From Pseudomonas sp. 6D_7.1_Bac1 (lineage in GTDB: Bacteria; Pseudomonadota; Gammaproteobacteria; Pseudomonadales; Pseudomonadaceae), in contig NZ_JANLNW010000068.1 in NCBI RefSeq assembly GCF_025465945.1, positions 1-32,226 on the forward strand: a stretch of 32,226 bases of DNA. Reading direction: 5' to 3'. Shown piece after piece: positions 23,632 through 32,226 of this stretch (its first letter is position 1; every line of letters begins with the position of its first letter). Made by a program: the position numbers and the translations under genes. The notes under the pieces are model-generated. The model did not search any database and was not told where the DNA came from. It saw nothing but the letters and a program-made list of their open reading frames with translations.

Positions 23632-24909
23632 ATGATCGAACCCAAGCGCGTCTTGCGCGCCCTCGCCGAACACTGGGCACTTCTGGAGCCTTTGTGCGAG
23701 CACTTCGACCAAGGCACCCTGAGCCTCAACGAACTGCGCTCGCAACTGGCCGCCCAGCAACTGGACAGCACGCCACAGGACATCACCAGCCTGCTGGATG
23801 TGTGGATCCGCCTCGACATTCTGGTTCCAGTGGCCAAAAGCCCGAACCGTTTTGAACTGAACGCGCAAATCCACGACTTCCTCGCCTATCTGCGCCGTGA
23901 GCATCGCTTGGGCCTGTGCCTGGAAATCGAAGCCTACCTGCGCCATCTGGAGCGGCTGGCCGGTTACATTCAGGACGCCTTCGACATCCGTGACGGCAAT
24001 GATCTGGCGCGCCAACTGCGTTTGCTCGACATGCGCGTGCGCGATGTGCTGAAGAAACTCGCCAACGACGAACAGGCCCTGGTGGCCGTCGCCGAGCGGG
24101 CCAAGACCAGTGACCGGCAGATCCCGTTGCGTCAGCGTTATGCCGAAGTGCTGGCGACGTGGGACGAATACGTCGAACCGATGATCCAGTTGGTCAACGC
24201 CGATGGTGCCTTCGAGCAAGGCGTGCGCAAGGTTGAAAATGTCCTGCTGCGCATGCTCAGCGAACAACAGCGCCTCGGCCACCTGGTCGACGACGACATG
24301 CTGCTGCGCACCCACGCGCGTATTCTCGAAATGCAGACCAGCGCTCAGTTGACCTTGCGTCACGCTCGTGAACTGTTGCTGCCGCTGCGTGAAGAGGCGC
24401 GCCGACACAACGCCGTGACCCGTGGTGCGGCGCTGGCCCTGTCGATGATCCGCCGCAAGGGCATCGACGCGGTGCCGCAAGCGGCGATGCCGATGTTCAC
24501 CCGACCGCAAAGCACCTTCCTGGGCAGTGCCAGTCAGGTCGAAGCCTATGTTTATGCACTGGCGCGTTTCGAGCCAAAACCGGCGCGTTTCCCCAAAGCC
24601 CACAAGACTCAGAAAGGCGAAGCCCCACGGGCACCGCGCACCGTCCGGGAAATGCTCGAACGCTGCGAAGACGCCCTGCCGATGCCGGACCTGATGACCT
24701 GGCTGCTGGAACAGGAACCAGACGGCGCCACCGACGAGTTGCTGTACTGGTTCTCGCGCCTGTCGCGGGAAAAACGCTTCAAACGCGAGCGTCTGGAACG
24801 CCGCGACTATCACACTCACGAGCACCAGGTCAGCCTGCGCTCCTTCGCCCTGCTCTCGGCCGGCACCGACGTCACCGAGAATTCTGCGAGCACTCCACAT
24901 GCATCTTGA
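23632..24909 (+). CDS. mksF: Condensin subunit MksF (kleisin)
   Basis: About 425 residues, the kleisin-type subunit of the MksBEF condensin (MukF analogue), linking the SMC heads and binding MksE. The N-terminal region RVLRALAEHWALLEPLCEHF with following helices is a winged-helix-like dimer part. The middle (about 120-330) is long helical and the C-terminus (YWFSRLSREKRFKRERLERR, then YHTHEHQVSLRSFALL) would contact the MksB head. I chose ATG 23632 (MIEPKRVLR); the frame is open to an ATG at 23521. A TACAAT at 23591-23596 may be the -10 box. It overlaps mksE by 11 nt. Confidence 0.88.
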   Translation: MIEPKRVLRALAEHWALLEPLCEHFDQGTLSLNELRSQLAAQQLDSTPQDITSLLDVWIRLDILVPVAKSPNRFELNAQIHDFLAYLRREHRLGLCLEIEAYLRHLERLAGYIQDAFDIRDGNDLARQLRLLDMRVRDVLKKLANDEQALVAVAERAKTSDRQIPLRQRYAEVLATWDEYVEPMIQLVNADGAFEQGVRKVENVLLRMLSEQQRLGHLVDDDMLLRTHARILEMQTSAQLTLRHARELLLPLREEARRHNAVTRGAALALSMIRRKGIDAVPQAAMPMFTRPQSTFLGSASQVEAYVYALARFEPKPARFPKAHKTQKGEAPRAPRTVREMLERCEDALPMPDLMTWLLEQEPDGATDELLYWFSRLSREKRFKRERLERRDYHTHEHQVSLRSFALLSAGTDVTENSASTPHAS

Positions 24910-25600
24910 TCTATCCGAACTGTCTCAGCTGGCACCGATCTTTCGCGAGCTGTTCAAGGGCTACCACGTCAGCCGTCGCGATCCTGAACTGTATGCGCAG
25001 CTGTCGAACTTTCAGGACCAGTACCGCACGCTGTTCAAAGCCCTGGGGTTTGAACTGGTCTGCGACACACGCGGCTTCTACTACTTCGTTCCGGACCTCG
25101 CGGCAGCGGCGGTGAACAAGACGGCTCAACGTTTAGCGCTGTTCACCTTCATCCTGGTCGAGCATTTGGCCGACCAGGGCCGCGACCCGATCGCCGTGCT
25201 CGATGGCGGCAGCCTCGGTCGCGATGAATTGCCCTCGTTGCTGGAAAAGTACCGCGATCTGTTCATTCAGGCCGAAGTGCAAACCCAGGAAGAGCTGGAA
25301 GAAAAAATCATGCGCCGCATGACCCAGCTTGGTTTCGCTGGCGAAGAGAACGGTATCTACCGATTCCTGCCGCCGATGCACCGTTTCCTCGACGTTTGCC
25401 TGTCGGTTCAGCAGGACCGTGACCTGGCCGCCAGTCTGCACAGCGTGCTGCCATTGCCGGCGCCGGTGCTGATCGATGACGACAGCGACGAAAAACTGCT
25501 GCAAACCGATGACCCGCTGGATTTGAGTGACTTCGCAGAGGACAGCGAAGAAGACGCGCTGGCCCGCGCCATTGCCGAAGAACAGGAGCTCGACGCATGA
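24899..25600 (+). CDS. mksE: Condensin subunit MksE
   Basis: A 233-residue MukE-like winged-helix subunit that binds MksF and completes the condensin. It begins MHLDLSELSQLAPIFRELFK, has the two-winged-helix pattern over residues 10-185, and ends in a very acidic tail of about 40 residues (DDDSDEKLLQTDDPLDLSDF, then EDSEEDALARAIAEEQ). It overlaps mksF by 11 nt upstream and mksB by 4 nt (ATGA) downstream, so all three should be translated as a coupled operon in fixed proportions. Confidence 0.9.
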   Translation: MHLDLSELSQLAPIFRELFKGYHVSRRDPELYAQLSNFQDQYRTLFKALGFELVCDTRGFYYFVPDLAAAAVNKTAQRLALFTFILVEHLADQGRDPIAVLDGGSLGRDELPSLLEKYRDLFIQAEVQTQEELEEKIMRRMTQLGFAGEENGIYRFLPPMHRFLDVCLSVQQDRDLAASLHSVLPLPAPVLIDDDSDEKLLQTDDPLDLSDFAEDSEEDALARAIAEEQELDA

Positions 25601-28437
25601 GCAAGGAACGTTACGGCATTCGCCGCTTTGCCCTTTTGAACACCGCCGGTTACAGCCTCGGGTTGTTCCCGCTGGAAGAGCCGCTGTCGGTCTACGGCGC
25701 GAACAACCTCGGTAAATCCGCCTCGATCAACGCCTTGCAGTTCCCGATCCTGGCGCGCATGTCGGACATGAGCTTCGGCAAGTACAGCCTGGAGCAATCG
25801 CGGCGTTTCTACTTCGCTTCGGACACCAGCTACATCCTGGTGGAAGTCTCGCTGCCGCACGGTCCTCATGTGATCGGCGTAGTCGGTCGCGGCCCGGGTG
25901 GCGGTTTCGGTCACCAGTTCTTTGCCTATGCCGGCAAACTGGACCTGGCCCATTACCAGAAAAACGACACCTGCCTGCGCCAGAAAGAGCTGTTCACCAA
26001 CCTTGAGCGCGAAGGCCTGAAAGCCTACGAGCTAAAGCCTGATGAACTGCGTCGCTTGCTAGTAGGTGGTCACACTTCGATTCCGCTGGACCTGACGCTG
26101 ATCCCGCTGCGCTCCACCAGCGAGCAGAGCCTGAAGACCTTCCGCGCACTGTTCATCAACCTGCTGCACATGCGCGAAATCACCGCAGCCAAACTCAAGC
26201 AGCTGTTCCTTGATGCCTTCGAGCACAGCCTGCGTTCCGGCAGTGTTGATTACATCGCCGCGTGCGAAGAAGCCTTCCGCGACGTGCGCCGCATGGAGCA
26301 GGACTACAACTCGCTGGTCACTGCCGGTCCGTTGGTCGAAGCCCTTGCTGCCGGCGTTACCCAGCGCAACATCCTGCGCGGCAAATTGCACCGCATCTCG
26401 CCGCTGCTCGACTCCCTGCTCGGCACCTGGTCGGACTACGCCAGTGCCCGCAAGGAAGAGCTGACGATCCAGGCCGAGCACTACCGCAACGAGCAAGACG
26501 CGCTGCAAAACGATCAGCGCGGCGGTACCCAAGAACTGATGCGCCTGGAACGCGAAATCACCGGCATCCAGCGCTGGCTCGGCGAGTTGTCGGTGCTCAA
26601 GCATCGCTTCGCCCTGGTCGATGACGTCAAAGTCCTCGAACAGCAATTGCTCGCCGCCAAGGACGCACACGATGAACTGGCCGGTGCGCTGGCGCAGTCC
26701 CGTCAGTTCAGCGCCGAAGACCTCGAGGAGCGTCTACGGGACCTGGAAAAACGCCTGAAGTCGGTCAAGCAACAACTCGATCACGCCGACAACAACAGCT
26801 ACGCCCGCTTGCGTGAAGAGTTCTCGCAACAGGACGTCGAACGCCTGATGCGTCTGTTCAACAGTGCACTGTTCAGCTTGCCGCTGGGCGAGCATGGCAT
26901 TGCGCTGGATGAGGACGGCCAGTGGGTCAAATCCATGGAGCTGATCCTCGACAGTTTCAAAGGCGAACGTTTCGAAGCGCCGGGCCTGTCCATCGACCTC
27001 TCGCACATCGAGCCGCCGGCCCTGCAAGCCTTGGCCGACCGCGCCGCGCTGCGCGATCAGAAAGAGCGTCTGGACAAAGAATTCAAGCAACTGAAAACTC
27101 AGGCGGCCGTAGCGGCGGACCGCGCGGCCAGCAAAACCCAGACCGAAGCGCTGTACCAGCAAGTGCTGGATGCACAGAAAGCCCTGGAAGACTTCCGTCG
27201 CTCGCAAACCCTGAGCGCCGAAGAGGGCGACAAGCTTGAGCAACTGGCACAGATGGAAGCCGCCCAGGACGAGTTGAAACGCTCCAGCGATGCCTTCACC
27301 GAACGCGTCCAGCAACTGTCGGCCAAACTGCAACTGGTCGGCCGGCAGATCGGCGACATGGAAGCCAAGCAACGCACCCTCGACGACGCCCTGCGACGCC
27401 GTCAGCTGTTGCCGGCAGACCTGCCGTTCGGTACACCGTTCATGGACCCGATCGACGATTCCATGGACAACCTGCTGCCGTTGCTCAATGACTATCAGGA
27501 CAGCTGGCAAGGCCTGCTGCGTGTCGACGGGCAGATCGAGGCGCTTTACGCGCAGGTCCGGCTCAAGGGTGTGGCCAAGTTCGACAGCGAAGACGATGTC
27601 GAGCGTCGCCTGCAATTGCTGATCAATGCTTACGCGCACCGCACCGACGAAGCCCTGACCCTCGGCAAGGCCCGCCGTGCGGCAGTCACCGACATCGCCC
27701 GGACCCTGCGCAACATCCGCAGTGACTATGACAGCCTCGAACACCAACTGGCGCTGTTCAACCGCGAGATCAACAAGCGTCAGGTCTCCAACCTGCAAAG
27801 CTTCCGCATCGTGCTGGCGCCGAACAAGGAAGCCCTCAAGCATATCGACCAGATCATCCACAGTGCCGGTCAGTATGAAGAAGGCGAAACCCTGTCGGTG
27901 TTCGACCTGAGCCAAAGCGCCGATCAGGACAACAAGAACGAAGAAGCCAAGGAATATCTGGCACGTCTGGTGGCGGCGAACCACAATCAGCTCGGCCTGA
28001 AAGATCTGTTCGAGCTGGCGTTCGAAATCACCAAGGTCAACGGATCGCCGGTGATTCACACCGACATCGATGGCGCGGCGTCCAACGGCACCACCATGAC
28101 CATCAAAGCGCTGACCAACATGTACTTGTTGCTGCACTTGATGGACCGCGACCAGGCCGGTCGCGTACGCCTGCCGTACTACCTCGACGAGGCGGCGGAT
28201 ATCGACGAGAAAAACCAGGCAGCCTTGCTGGAAACCAGCTTGCAGCTGGGCTTTGTGCCGATTCTGGCCAGTGTGAAGCCGCAGGTCTGCGCCAGTGTCG
28301 CTATCGACCTGGAAGGTGGTAGCGGGCCGCATGGTATCTACATCGACGAGGCGGACTGGAAGTACATTCGTCGGCATGATGAGGTGAAAGCGGCGGTCAA
28401 GGTTGAGTCGACCGAGCCGGAGCTGGACGAGGTTTAA
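25597..28437 (+). CDS. mksB: Condensin ATPase subunit MksB (SMC-like)
   Basis: A 946-residue SMC-type ATPase, shorter than MukB (about 1,480). The Walker A motif GANNLGKS is at 34-41. Long coiled-coil arms run roughly from 285 to 415 and 485 to 720 with a hinge region between. The Walker B region LPYYLDEAADID has Asp864 and Glu865. MksBEF condenses and organises the chromosome in P. aeruginosa alongside SMC-ScpAB. The downstream gene is convergent and unrelated, so no MksG/JetD nuclease is encoded next to it. This points to a chromosomal condensin rather than the plasmid-cleaving Wadjet defence type. Confidence 0.92.
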   Translation: MSKERYGIRRFALLNTAGYSLGLFPLEEPLSVYGANNLGKSASINALQFPILARMSDMSFGKYSLEQSRRFYFASDTSYILVEVSLPHGPHVIGVVGRGPGGGFGHQFFAYAGKLDLAHYQKNDTCLRQKELFTNLEREGLKAYELKPDELRRLLVGGHTSIPLDLTLIPLRSTSEQSLKTFRALFINLLHMREITAAKLKQLFLDAFEHSLRSGSVDYIAACEEAFRDVRRMEQDYNSLVTAGPLVEALAAGVTQRNILRGKLHRISPLLDSLLGTWSDYASARKEELTIQAEHYRNEQDALQNDQRGGTQELMRLEREITGIQRWLGELSVLKHRFALVDDVKVLEQQLLAAKDAHDELAGALAQSRQFSAEDLEERLRDLEKRLKSVKQQLDHADNNSYARLREEFSQQDVERLMRLFNSALFSLPLGEHGIALDEDGQWVKSMELILDSFKGERFEAPGLSIDLSHIEPPALQALADRAALRDQKERLDKEFKQLKTQAAVAADRAASKTQTEALYQQVLDAQKALEDFRRSQTLSAEEGDKLEQLAQMEAAQDELKRSSDAFTERVQQLSAKLQLVGRQIGDMEAKQRTLDDALRRRQLLPADLPFGTPFMDPIDDSMDNLLPLLNDYQDSWQGLLRVDGQIEALYAQVRLKGVAKFDSEDDVERRLQLLINAYAHRTDEALTLGKARRAAVTDIARTLRNIRSDYDSLEHQLALFNREINKRQVSNLQSFRIVLAPNKEALKHIDQIIHSAGQYEEGETLSVFDLSQSADQDNKNEEAKEYLARLVAANHNQLGLKDLFELAFEITKVNGSPVIHTDIDGAASNGTTMTIKALTNMYLLLHLMDRDQAGRVRLPYYLDEAADIDEKNQAALLETSLQLGFVPILASVKPQVCASVAIDLEGGSGPHGIYIDEADWKYIRRHDEVKAAVKVESTEPELDEV

Positions 28438-28459
28438 ACCTCTCGCCAGAGTCGTAACG

Positions 28460-28495
28460 AAAAAGGCCGCGATCCAATGGATCGCGGCCTTTTTT
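28460..28495. terminator. Bidirectional Rho-independent terminator
   Basis: A near-ideal stem AAAAAGGCCGCGATCC/GGATCGCGGCCTTTTT with an AAT loop lies between the convergent mksB and MCE-protein genes. A and T runs on the two sides allow it to work for both strands. Confidence 0.95.
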
Positions 28496-28512
28496 GTGAT
28501 TGCCGTTCTGGG

Positions 28513-30816
28513 TTATTTACCGAGGGAAATCTTCGGTGCCCAGACCAGCCACTCGTCCTCGAACTTGTCGAACAGCGGGAAGGTCTGTTCAGCACGCGCA
28601 GGACTGCCCATGCGATCACCTTCCGGCGTGGCGAAGGCAATACCGCCCTGAATCAACGTTTCCAGTGATTCCGTGCGCACGGTCACGCCCTTGAACAAAC
28701 CGAAGTCCGCGCCAAAACCGCTGGTGTTCCAGAATCGGCTGCCACTGCGCACCAAGGGCGCATATTTCGGCTCGATCAGGATATGAATCAGTACCCGATC
28801 GGCCGTCTGCCCCAGTTCATAACCAGTGACCTTGCCCACCGTTACTTCGCGGTAAGTCACCGGCACCCCTGTCTTCAACGAACCACGGCGAGCAGCGCTC
28901 AACACCAGACTCAGACCGGCTTCTTGCGTCGTCGCCTCGGGAGGCTTGGGCAACGCGACAAAGCTTTTTTGCGGCCCGAGGTTTTTCGCGGCGGGCTGAA
29001 CTTCGATGTATTGCCCGGTGACCAGGGTTTCCAGGTTGGACGTTTTGATCAGGCCCAGCTCCGGCTTGACCACCCAGAACTGGCTGCCCACCCGGGCAAT
29101 GCGCTCCGGCACTTCGGTGATCCGTGCGGTGAGCAGCACGGATTGCAGGTCATCACTGAGGTCGACGTCTTCTACCTTGCCGACGTCCAGACCTTTGAAG
29201 CGAATCGGCGTGCCGTTGCGCAAGCCGTCGGCACGATCGATCTTGATCGTGACCACGGCGCCCTTCTGCGTCGCTTCGTCATGGCTGGTGAACAGGCGGA
29301 AACGTGGAATGCGCTTCTGCAACGGTGCCTTGGCTTCCGGTGTTTCGAACGCAATACCGCCGGCCATCAGGCTTTGCAGAGATTCGCTTTTGACCTGAAT
29401 CCCGCCCGTGAGGCCACCGGTCAGGGTAATCCCGCTGGCATTCCAGAATCGCGTCGAGGCGTTGACCAGTCCTTCGTATTCTTTCTCGATGTGCACACCG
29501 ATGACCAACTGCTTTTTGGTGCGCGAGAACTGATAGCTCTGCACCGAACCTACCTTGACCTGCTTGTAGAGAATCGGGCTGCCGACTTCCAGCGAACCGA
29601 GATTTTCAGTGAATAGCACCAGGTGCAGACCTGGAGAACGCAAATCCAGAGGCGGGGCTTTGGCCCGAGCTTCGAATTCGCGTTGCGGCGCCCCGCCCTT
29701 GTCGCCAGGACGCACGGCGATGTAATTACCTTTGACCAAGGCTTCGAGTCCGGTGATCCCCGCCAGCGAAATCGACGGTTTGACCACCCAGAACTGAGTC
29801 CCGGTGACCAGATAATCCTCGGCAAGCGGATCAAGGGTCAGCTCGGCCGTAGCGCTGGACAGGTCCGGATCGACCTTGAGCGCTTTCAGGTTACCGACCT
29901 GAATGCCTTTGTACATCACCGGCGTGCGGCCGGCTTGCAGGCCTTCGAAGTCACTGAGTTTCACTTTGACGCGAATACCGGCCTGAGCAGCGTCGAAGTC
30001 TTCATAGAGACGAAACGGCAAACTCGGGTCGGTGGGTGGGCTATCTTTGCGGTTGTCTGGTGTGGCGAAGGCGATACCGCCCGCGACGATACTGGCCAGC
30101 GACTCACTGCGCACTTTCACGCCAGACAGGTTGGCATCGATGCTGATCCCGCTGGCATTCCAGAAACGCGTATGTTTGCGCACCAGGTTGGCGTAAGTGG
30201 GTTCGATGAAGACTTTGATCTCGACGGTGTTCTGGTCTTCGGACAGCTGGTAACTTTTCACCTGACCGACCTGGATCTGCTTATAGAACACCGGACTGCC
30301 ACGATTCAGAGAGCCCAGGCGATCGGCCTTGATGGTCAGGTGCAGGCCTGGTTTGAAATCAGACAGCGGCGGCTCTTTTACCAAGGCCGTGAACGTGCGG
30401 CTTGGATCGCCTTCACCCGGGCTGATCGCCACGTAGTTACCCGAGACCAGTGTTTCCAGGCCAGTAATCCCGGCCAGCGTAACACTCGGCTTGACCAGCC
30501 AGAAACGCGTACTGGTCTTCAGGTACCTGTCGACGTCCTTGTTCATTTCAATGGTGGCGATAACCCCACGGGTTTTGCCGTCATCATCCAGAGTCAGTTT
30601 TTTTACCTTACCGACCGACATGCCTTTGTAGACCACTTCGGTTTTGTTGGCCTGAATGCCTTCGCCGCTTTCAAAGCGAACCTGAACCTCAATGCCGGTC
30701 TCATTGTAGGCGCGCCAGCCCAACCATCCGCCAATTATCAACGCAATCAGGGGCAGCACCCAGATGGCCGACCAGTTCGAAGCCGGTCGAGTTTTTGCTT
30801 TAGGCAAATCAGTCAT
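28513..30816 (-). CDS. MCE-domain intermembrane lipid transport protein (PqiB/LetB type)
   Basis: A 767-residue envelope protein with one N-terminal membrane helix (about 14-36, IWVLPLIALIIGGWLGW) and six MCE (MlaD-like) domains. Each starts with a pattern like GIxVxVxxxxxxGLxxGxxVxYKGxxVGxV: VVYKGMSVGKV, VFYKQIQVGQV, VMYKGIQVGNL, ILYKQVKVGSV, IRFKGLDVGKV and VTYREVTVGKV. E. coli PqiB has three such domains and LetB (YebT) seven, so this is closer to LetB. Stacked MCE rings form a periplasmic tunnel carrying lipids between inner and outer membranes. It overlaps the upstream PqiA-like gene by 8 nt. It ends at the shared terminator. Confidence 0.9.
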   Translation of the reverse strand: MTDLPKAKTRPASNWSAIWVLPLIALIIGGWLGWRAYNETGIEVQVRFESGEGIQANKTEVVYKGMSVGKVKKLTLDDDGKTRGVIATIEMNKDVDRYLKTSTRFWLVKPSVTLAGITGLETLVSGNYVAISPGEGDPSRTFTALVKEPPLSDFKPGLHLTIKADRLGSLNRGSPVFYKQIQVGQVKSYQLSEDQNTVEIKVFIEPTYANLVRKHTRFWNASGISIDANLSGVKVRSESLASIVAGGIAFATPDNRKDSPPTDPSLPFRLYEDFDAAQAGIRVKVKLSDFEGLQAGRTPVMYKGIQVGNLKALKVDPDLSSATAELTLDPLAEDYLVTGTQFWVVKPSISLAGITGLEALVKGNYIAVRPGDKGGAPQREFEARAKAPPLDLRSPGLHLVLFTENLGSLEVGSPILYKQVKVGSVQSYQFSRTKKQLVIGVHIEKEYEGLVNASTRFWNASGITLTGGLTGGIQVKSESLQSLMAGGIAFETPEAKAPLQKRIPRFRLFTSHDEATQKGAVVTIKIDRADGLRNGTPIRFKGLDVGKVEDVDLSDDLQSVLLTARITEVPERIARVGSQFWVVKPELGLIKTSNLETLVTGQYIEVQPAAKNLGPQKSFVALPKPPEATTQEAGLSLVLSAARRGSLKTGVPVTYREVTVGKVTGYELGQTADRVLIHILIEPKYAPLVRSGSRFWNTSGFGADFGLFKGVTVRTESLETLIQGGIAFATPEGDRMGSPARAEQTFPLFDKFEDEWLVWAPKISLGK

Positions 30817-31438
30817 GGTCGTCGTCCGACTCCGTGTTATCCCAAATCAGTCGGGGATCGAAAGTTACTGCAGCAAGCATTGTCAAAATCACCACACTGG
30901 CGAAGGCCACCGCACCGAGATTCGCTTCGATACTGGCAAGCCGACCGAAGTTCACCACCGCCACCAAAATCGCGATAACGAAAATATCCAGCATTGACCA
31001 TCGGCCAATGAACTCGATAAACCGATACATCACGATGCGTTGCCTTGCGGATAAAGGTTGGCGGCGCTGCACCGAAAACAACAGCAAAGCGATACCCACC
31101 AGTTTGAAAGTCGGCACCAGAATACTGGCGACAAACACCACGGCAGCAATCGGAAACATTCCGTGCTGAACCAGGGTAATCACGCCGGAGATGATGGTAT
31201 CGCCTTCACCCTGTCCTAATGTGCTGACGGTCATGATCGGCAACACATTGGCGGGTATATAGAGAATCGCCGCGGTAATCAGCAACGCCCAGGTGCGCAT
31301 CAGGCTATTGGGGCGACGCGCATGAACCAGTGCACCGCATCGGGTACATGTCTGCTCGTCGGTGTCCGATTCTTGCTTGTTCAGCTCGTGGCATTCAGTA
31401 CAAATCAGAATGCCTGCATCAATCGCCCGCATGAGCAT
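30809..31438 (-). CDS. PqiA-domain membrane protein, second half of a split LetA
   Basis: A 209-residue protein with an N-terminal zinc-ribbon-like CxxC pair (CTEC at about 14-17 and CTRC at about 31-34) followed by four probable membrane helices, among them WALLITAAILYIPANVLPIM and MLDIFVIAILVAVV. This is one PqiA domain. E. coli LetA and PqiA contain two in one chain. It is the presumed inner-membrane partner of the MCE protein. It overlaps the neighbouring PqiA gene by 20 nt and the MCE gene by 8 nt; starting at the second in-frame ATG (31432) is also possible. Confidence 0.9.
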   Translation of the reverse strand: MLMRAIDAGILICTECHELNKQESDTDEQTCTRCGALVHARRPNSLMRTWALLITAAILYIPANVLPIMTVSTLGQGEGDTIISGVITLVQHGMFPIAAVVFVASILVPTFKLVGIALLLFSVQRRQPLSARQRIVMYRFIEFIGRWSMLDIFVIAILVAVVNFGRLASIEANLGAVAFASVVILTMLAAVTFDPRLIWDNTESDDDHD

Positions 31439-32078
31439 CCTCTCCTGACAGCGCCTGCCAGATCTGATGAGGTGACATCACTACCTCAAGCCAAACCTGG
31501 ACCAACAGCAAACTGATAAAGCACACCAAGCCCAAGCCAACTGTTATCGACGCAAGGTCAGCCAGTTTGACGATGGCCACCAGCACGCCCATCAAATAGA
31601 CCTCGAGCATTCCCCAATCGCGTAGATGGTGATAAACGCGATAGAGCAGCAAGCCATAGCTGCGCCCAATATCAAAACGAACGCTCAGCAATACCAACAA
31701 CTGACAGAGCAACTTGAGCAGCGGGATCCCCATGCTGCACAGGAACACCACCACTGCCACGCCTTGCATTCCGGTATCGAACAGGCCAACGACGCCACTC
31801 CAGACAGTGTCGTGCGACGACTGTCCGAGTAGATGAAGCTGCATGATGGGTAAAAAGTTCGCGGGTACGTACAACAGCAACGCGGCGATCACCAGTGCGA
31901 GGCTACGCTCCACGACATTGTGCCGATGGGCATAGAGCTCATAACCACAGCGCGGACATACAGCTTTCTCGCCATGTGCAAGTTGCGGCTTACGCATCAA
32001 CAAGTCGCATTCATGACACGCTACCAAGTCGTCCAGCGGTAAATCTGACAGCCCAGGGGTGTCAACCGAATCTGGCAT
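31419..32078 (-). CDS. PqiA-domain membrane protein, first half of a split LetA
   Basis: A 219-residue protein with the same architecture as its downstream neighbour: zinc-ribbon cysteines CHEC (21-24) and CPRC (about 41-44), then four membrane helices with ALLLYVPANFLPIMQLHLLG and MLEVYLMGVLVAIVKLADLA. The parallel motifs YVPANFLPIM here and YIPANVLPIM in the neighbour show they are paralogous halves. It is the first gene of the three-gene operon, and about 105 bases separate it from the terminator at the right edge. No strong ribosome binding site is seen. Confidence 0.9.
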   Translation of the reverse strand: MPDSVDTPGLSDLPLDDLVACHECDLLMRKPQLAHGEKAVCPRCGYELYAHRHNVVERSLALVIAALLLYVPANFLPIMQLHLLGQSSHDTVWSGVVGLFDTGMQGVAVVVFLCSMGIPLLKLLCQLLVLLSVRFDIGRSYGLLLYRVYHHLRDWGMLEVYLMGVLVAIVKLADLASITVGLGLVCFISLLLVQVWLEVVMSPHQIWQALSGEDAHAGD

Positions 32079-32180
32079 AAAGGGCTCAGGTTCTGAAAAT
32101 AAGGGCTCTATTTTAGTGTTCTGACCGAAAAATAACTGTGCAATTTTGTTTCAATCCTGAAATGAAACTTTCTCGCAGGC

Positions 32181-32217
32181 AAAACAAAACCCCTACCTGC
32201 ATACGCAGATAGGGGTT
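32181..32217 (-). terminator. Rho-independent terminator of a gene beyond the right edge
   Basis: The inverted repeat AAACCCCTACCTGC/GCAGATAGGGGTTT closes an ATAC loop. The single non-matching pair is G-U only when read on the minus strand, and a TTTTGTTTT tract follows on that strand. It therefore most likely ends a minus-strand gene coming from outside the window. Confidence 0.7.
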
Positions 32218-32226
32218 TCGGAATTC

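Noticed and set aside
23632..28437. Wadjet (JetABCD) plasmid-defence system
   Set aside because: The fourth gene (nuclease JetD/MksG) is absent on either side; the genes and context match chromosomal MksBEF.

Overview
The window reads as chromosome of a fluorescent-group Pseudomonas. The basis is high GC with GC-ending third positions, two REP doublets of the GTGGGAGCG type common in that group, and gene blocks familiar from pseudomonads (holD-rimI beside mksF-mksE-mksB, then MCE and PqiA genes). No species call is possible from sequence reading alone. No phage, insertion sequence, CRISPR array or rRNA was seen.

Left part (1-9100): a terminator and a REP doublet, an Fsr-type MFS exporter (minus), a membrane chemoreceptor (plus), an elongator tRNA-Met with its own promoter and terminator, a DUF2817/M14-like hydrolase (minus), and a divergent gamma-glutamyltransferase lipoprotein. 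A HigB-HigA toxin-antitoxin pair, a two-TOBE molybdate-binding protein and a gamma-glutamylcyclotransferase-like protein follow.

Middle part (9100-18800): an AraC regulator, a cupin, a flavin reductase, a soluble two-PAS chemoreceptor (BdlA-like), a divergent pair of an MHS-family symporter and a short-chain fatty acid transporter, then an MntA-HepT module whose HepT toxin reading frame is cut by an in-frame TAA. A Tat-exported phosphoesterase lipoprotein and an unrecognised 106-residue protein complete this part.

Right part (18900-32226): an unrecognised secreted Cys-containing protein, a SET/post-SET lysine methyltransferase behind a perfect 16-bp palindrome, a beta-carbonic anhydrase, a very acidic small protein, a second REP doublet and rimI-holD (minus). 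Divergent from these is the mksF-mksE-mksB condensin operon with overlapping genes. It converges, through a shared strong terminator, on a three-gene envelope lipid-transport operon: two separate PqiA/LetA halves and a six-MCE-domain PqiB/LetB protein.

The points most worth following up are the nonsense-broken hepT beside an intact mntA, the SET-domain protein with its palindrome, the split LetA with six-MCE partner, and the MksBEF operon that lacks an adjacent MksG/JetD nuclease gene. I found no clear evidence of an entirely new multi-gene system.
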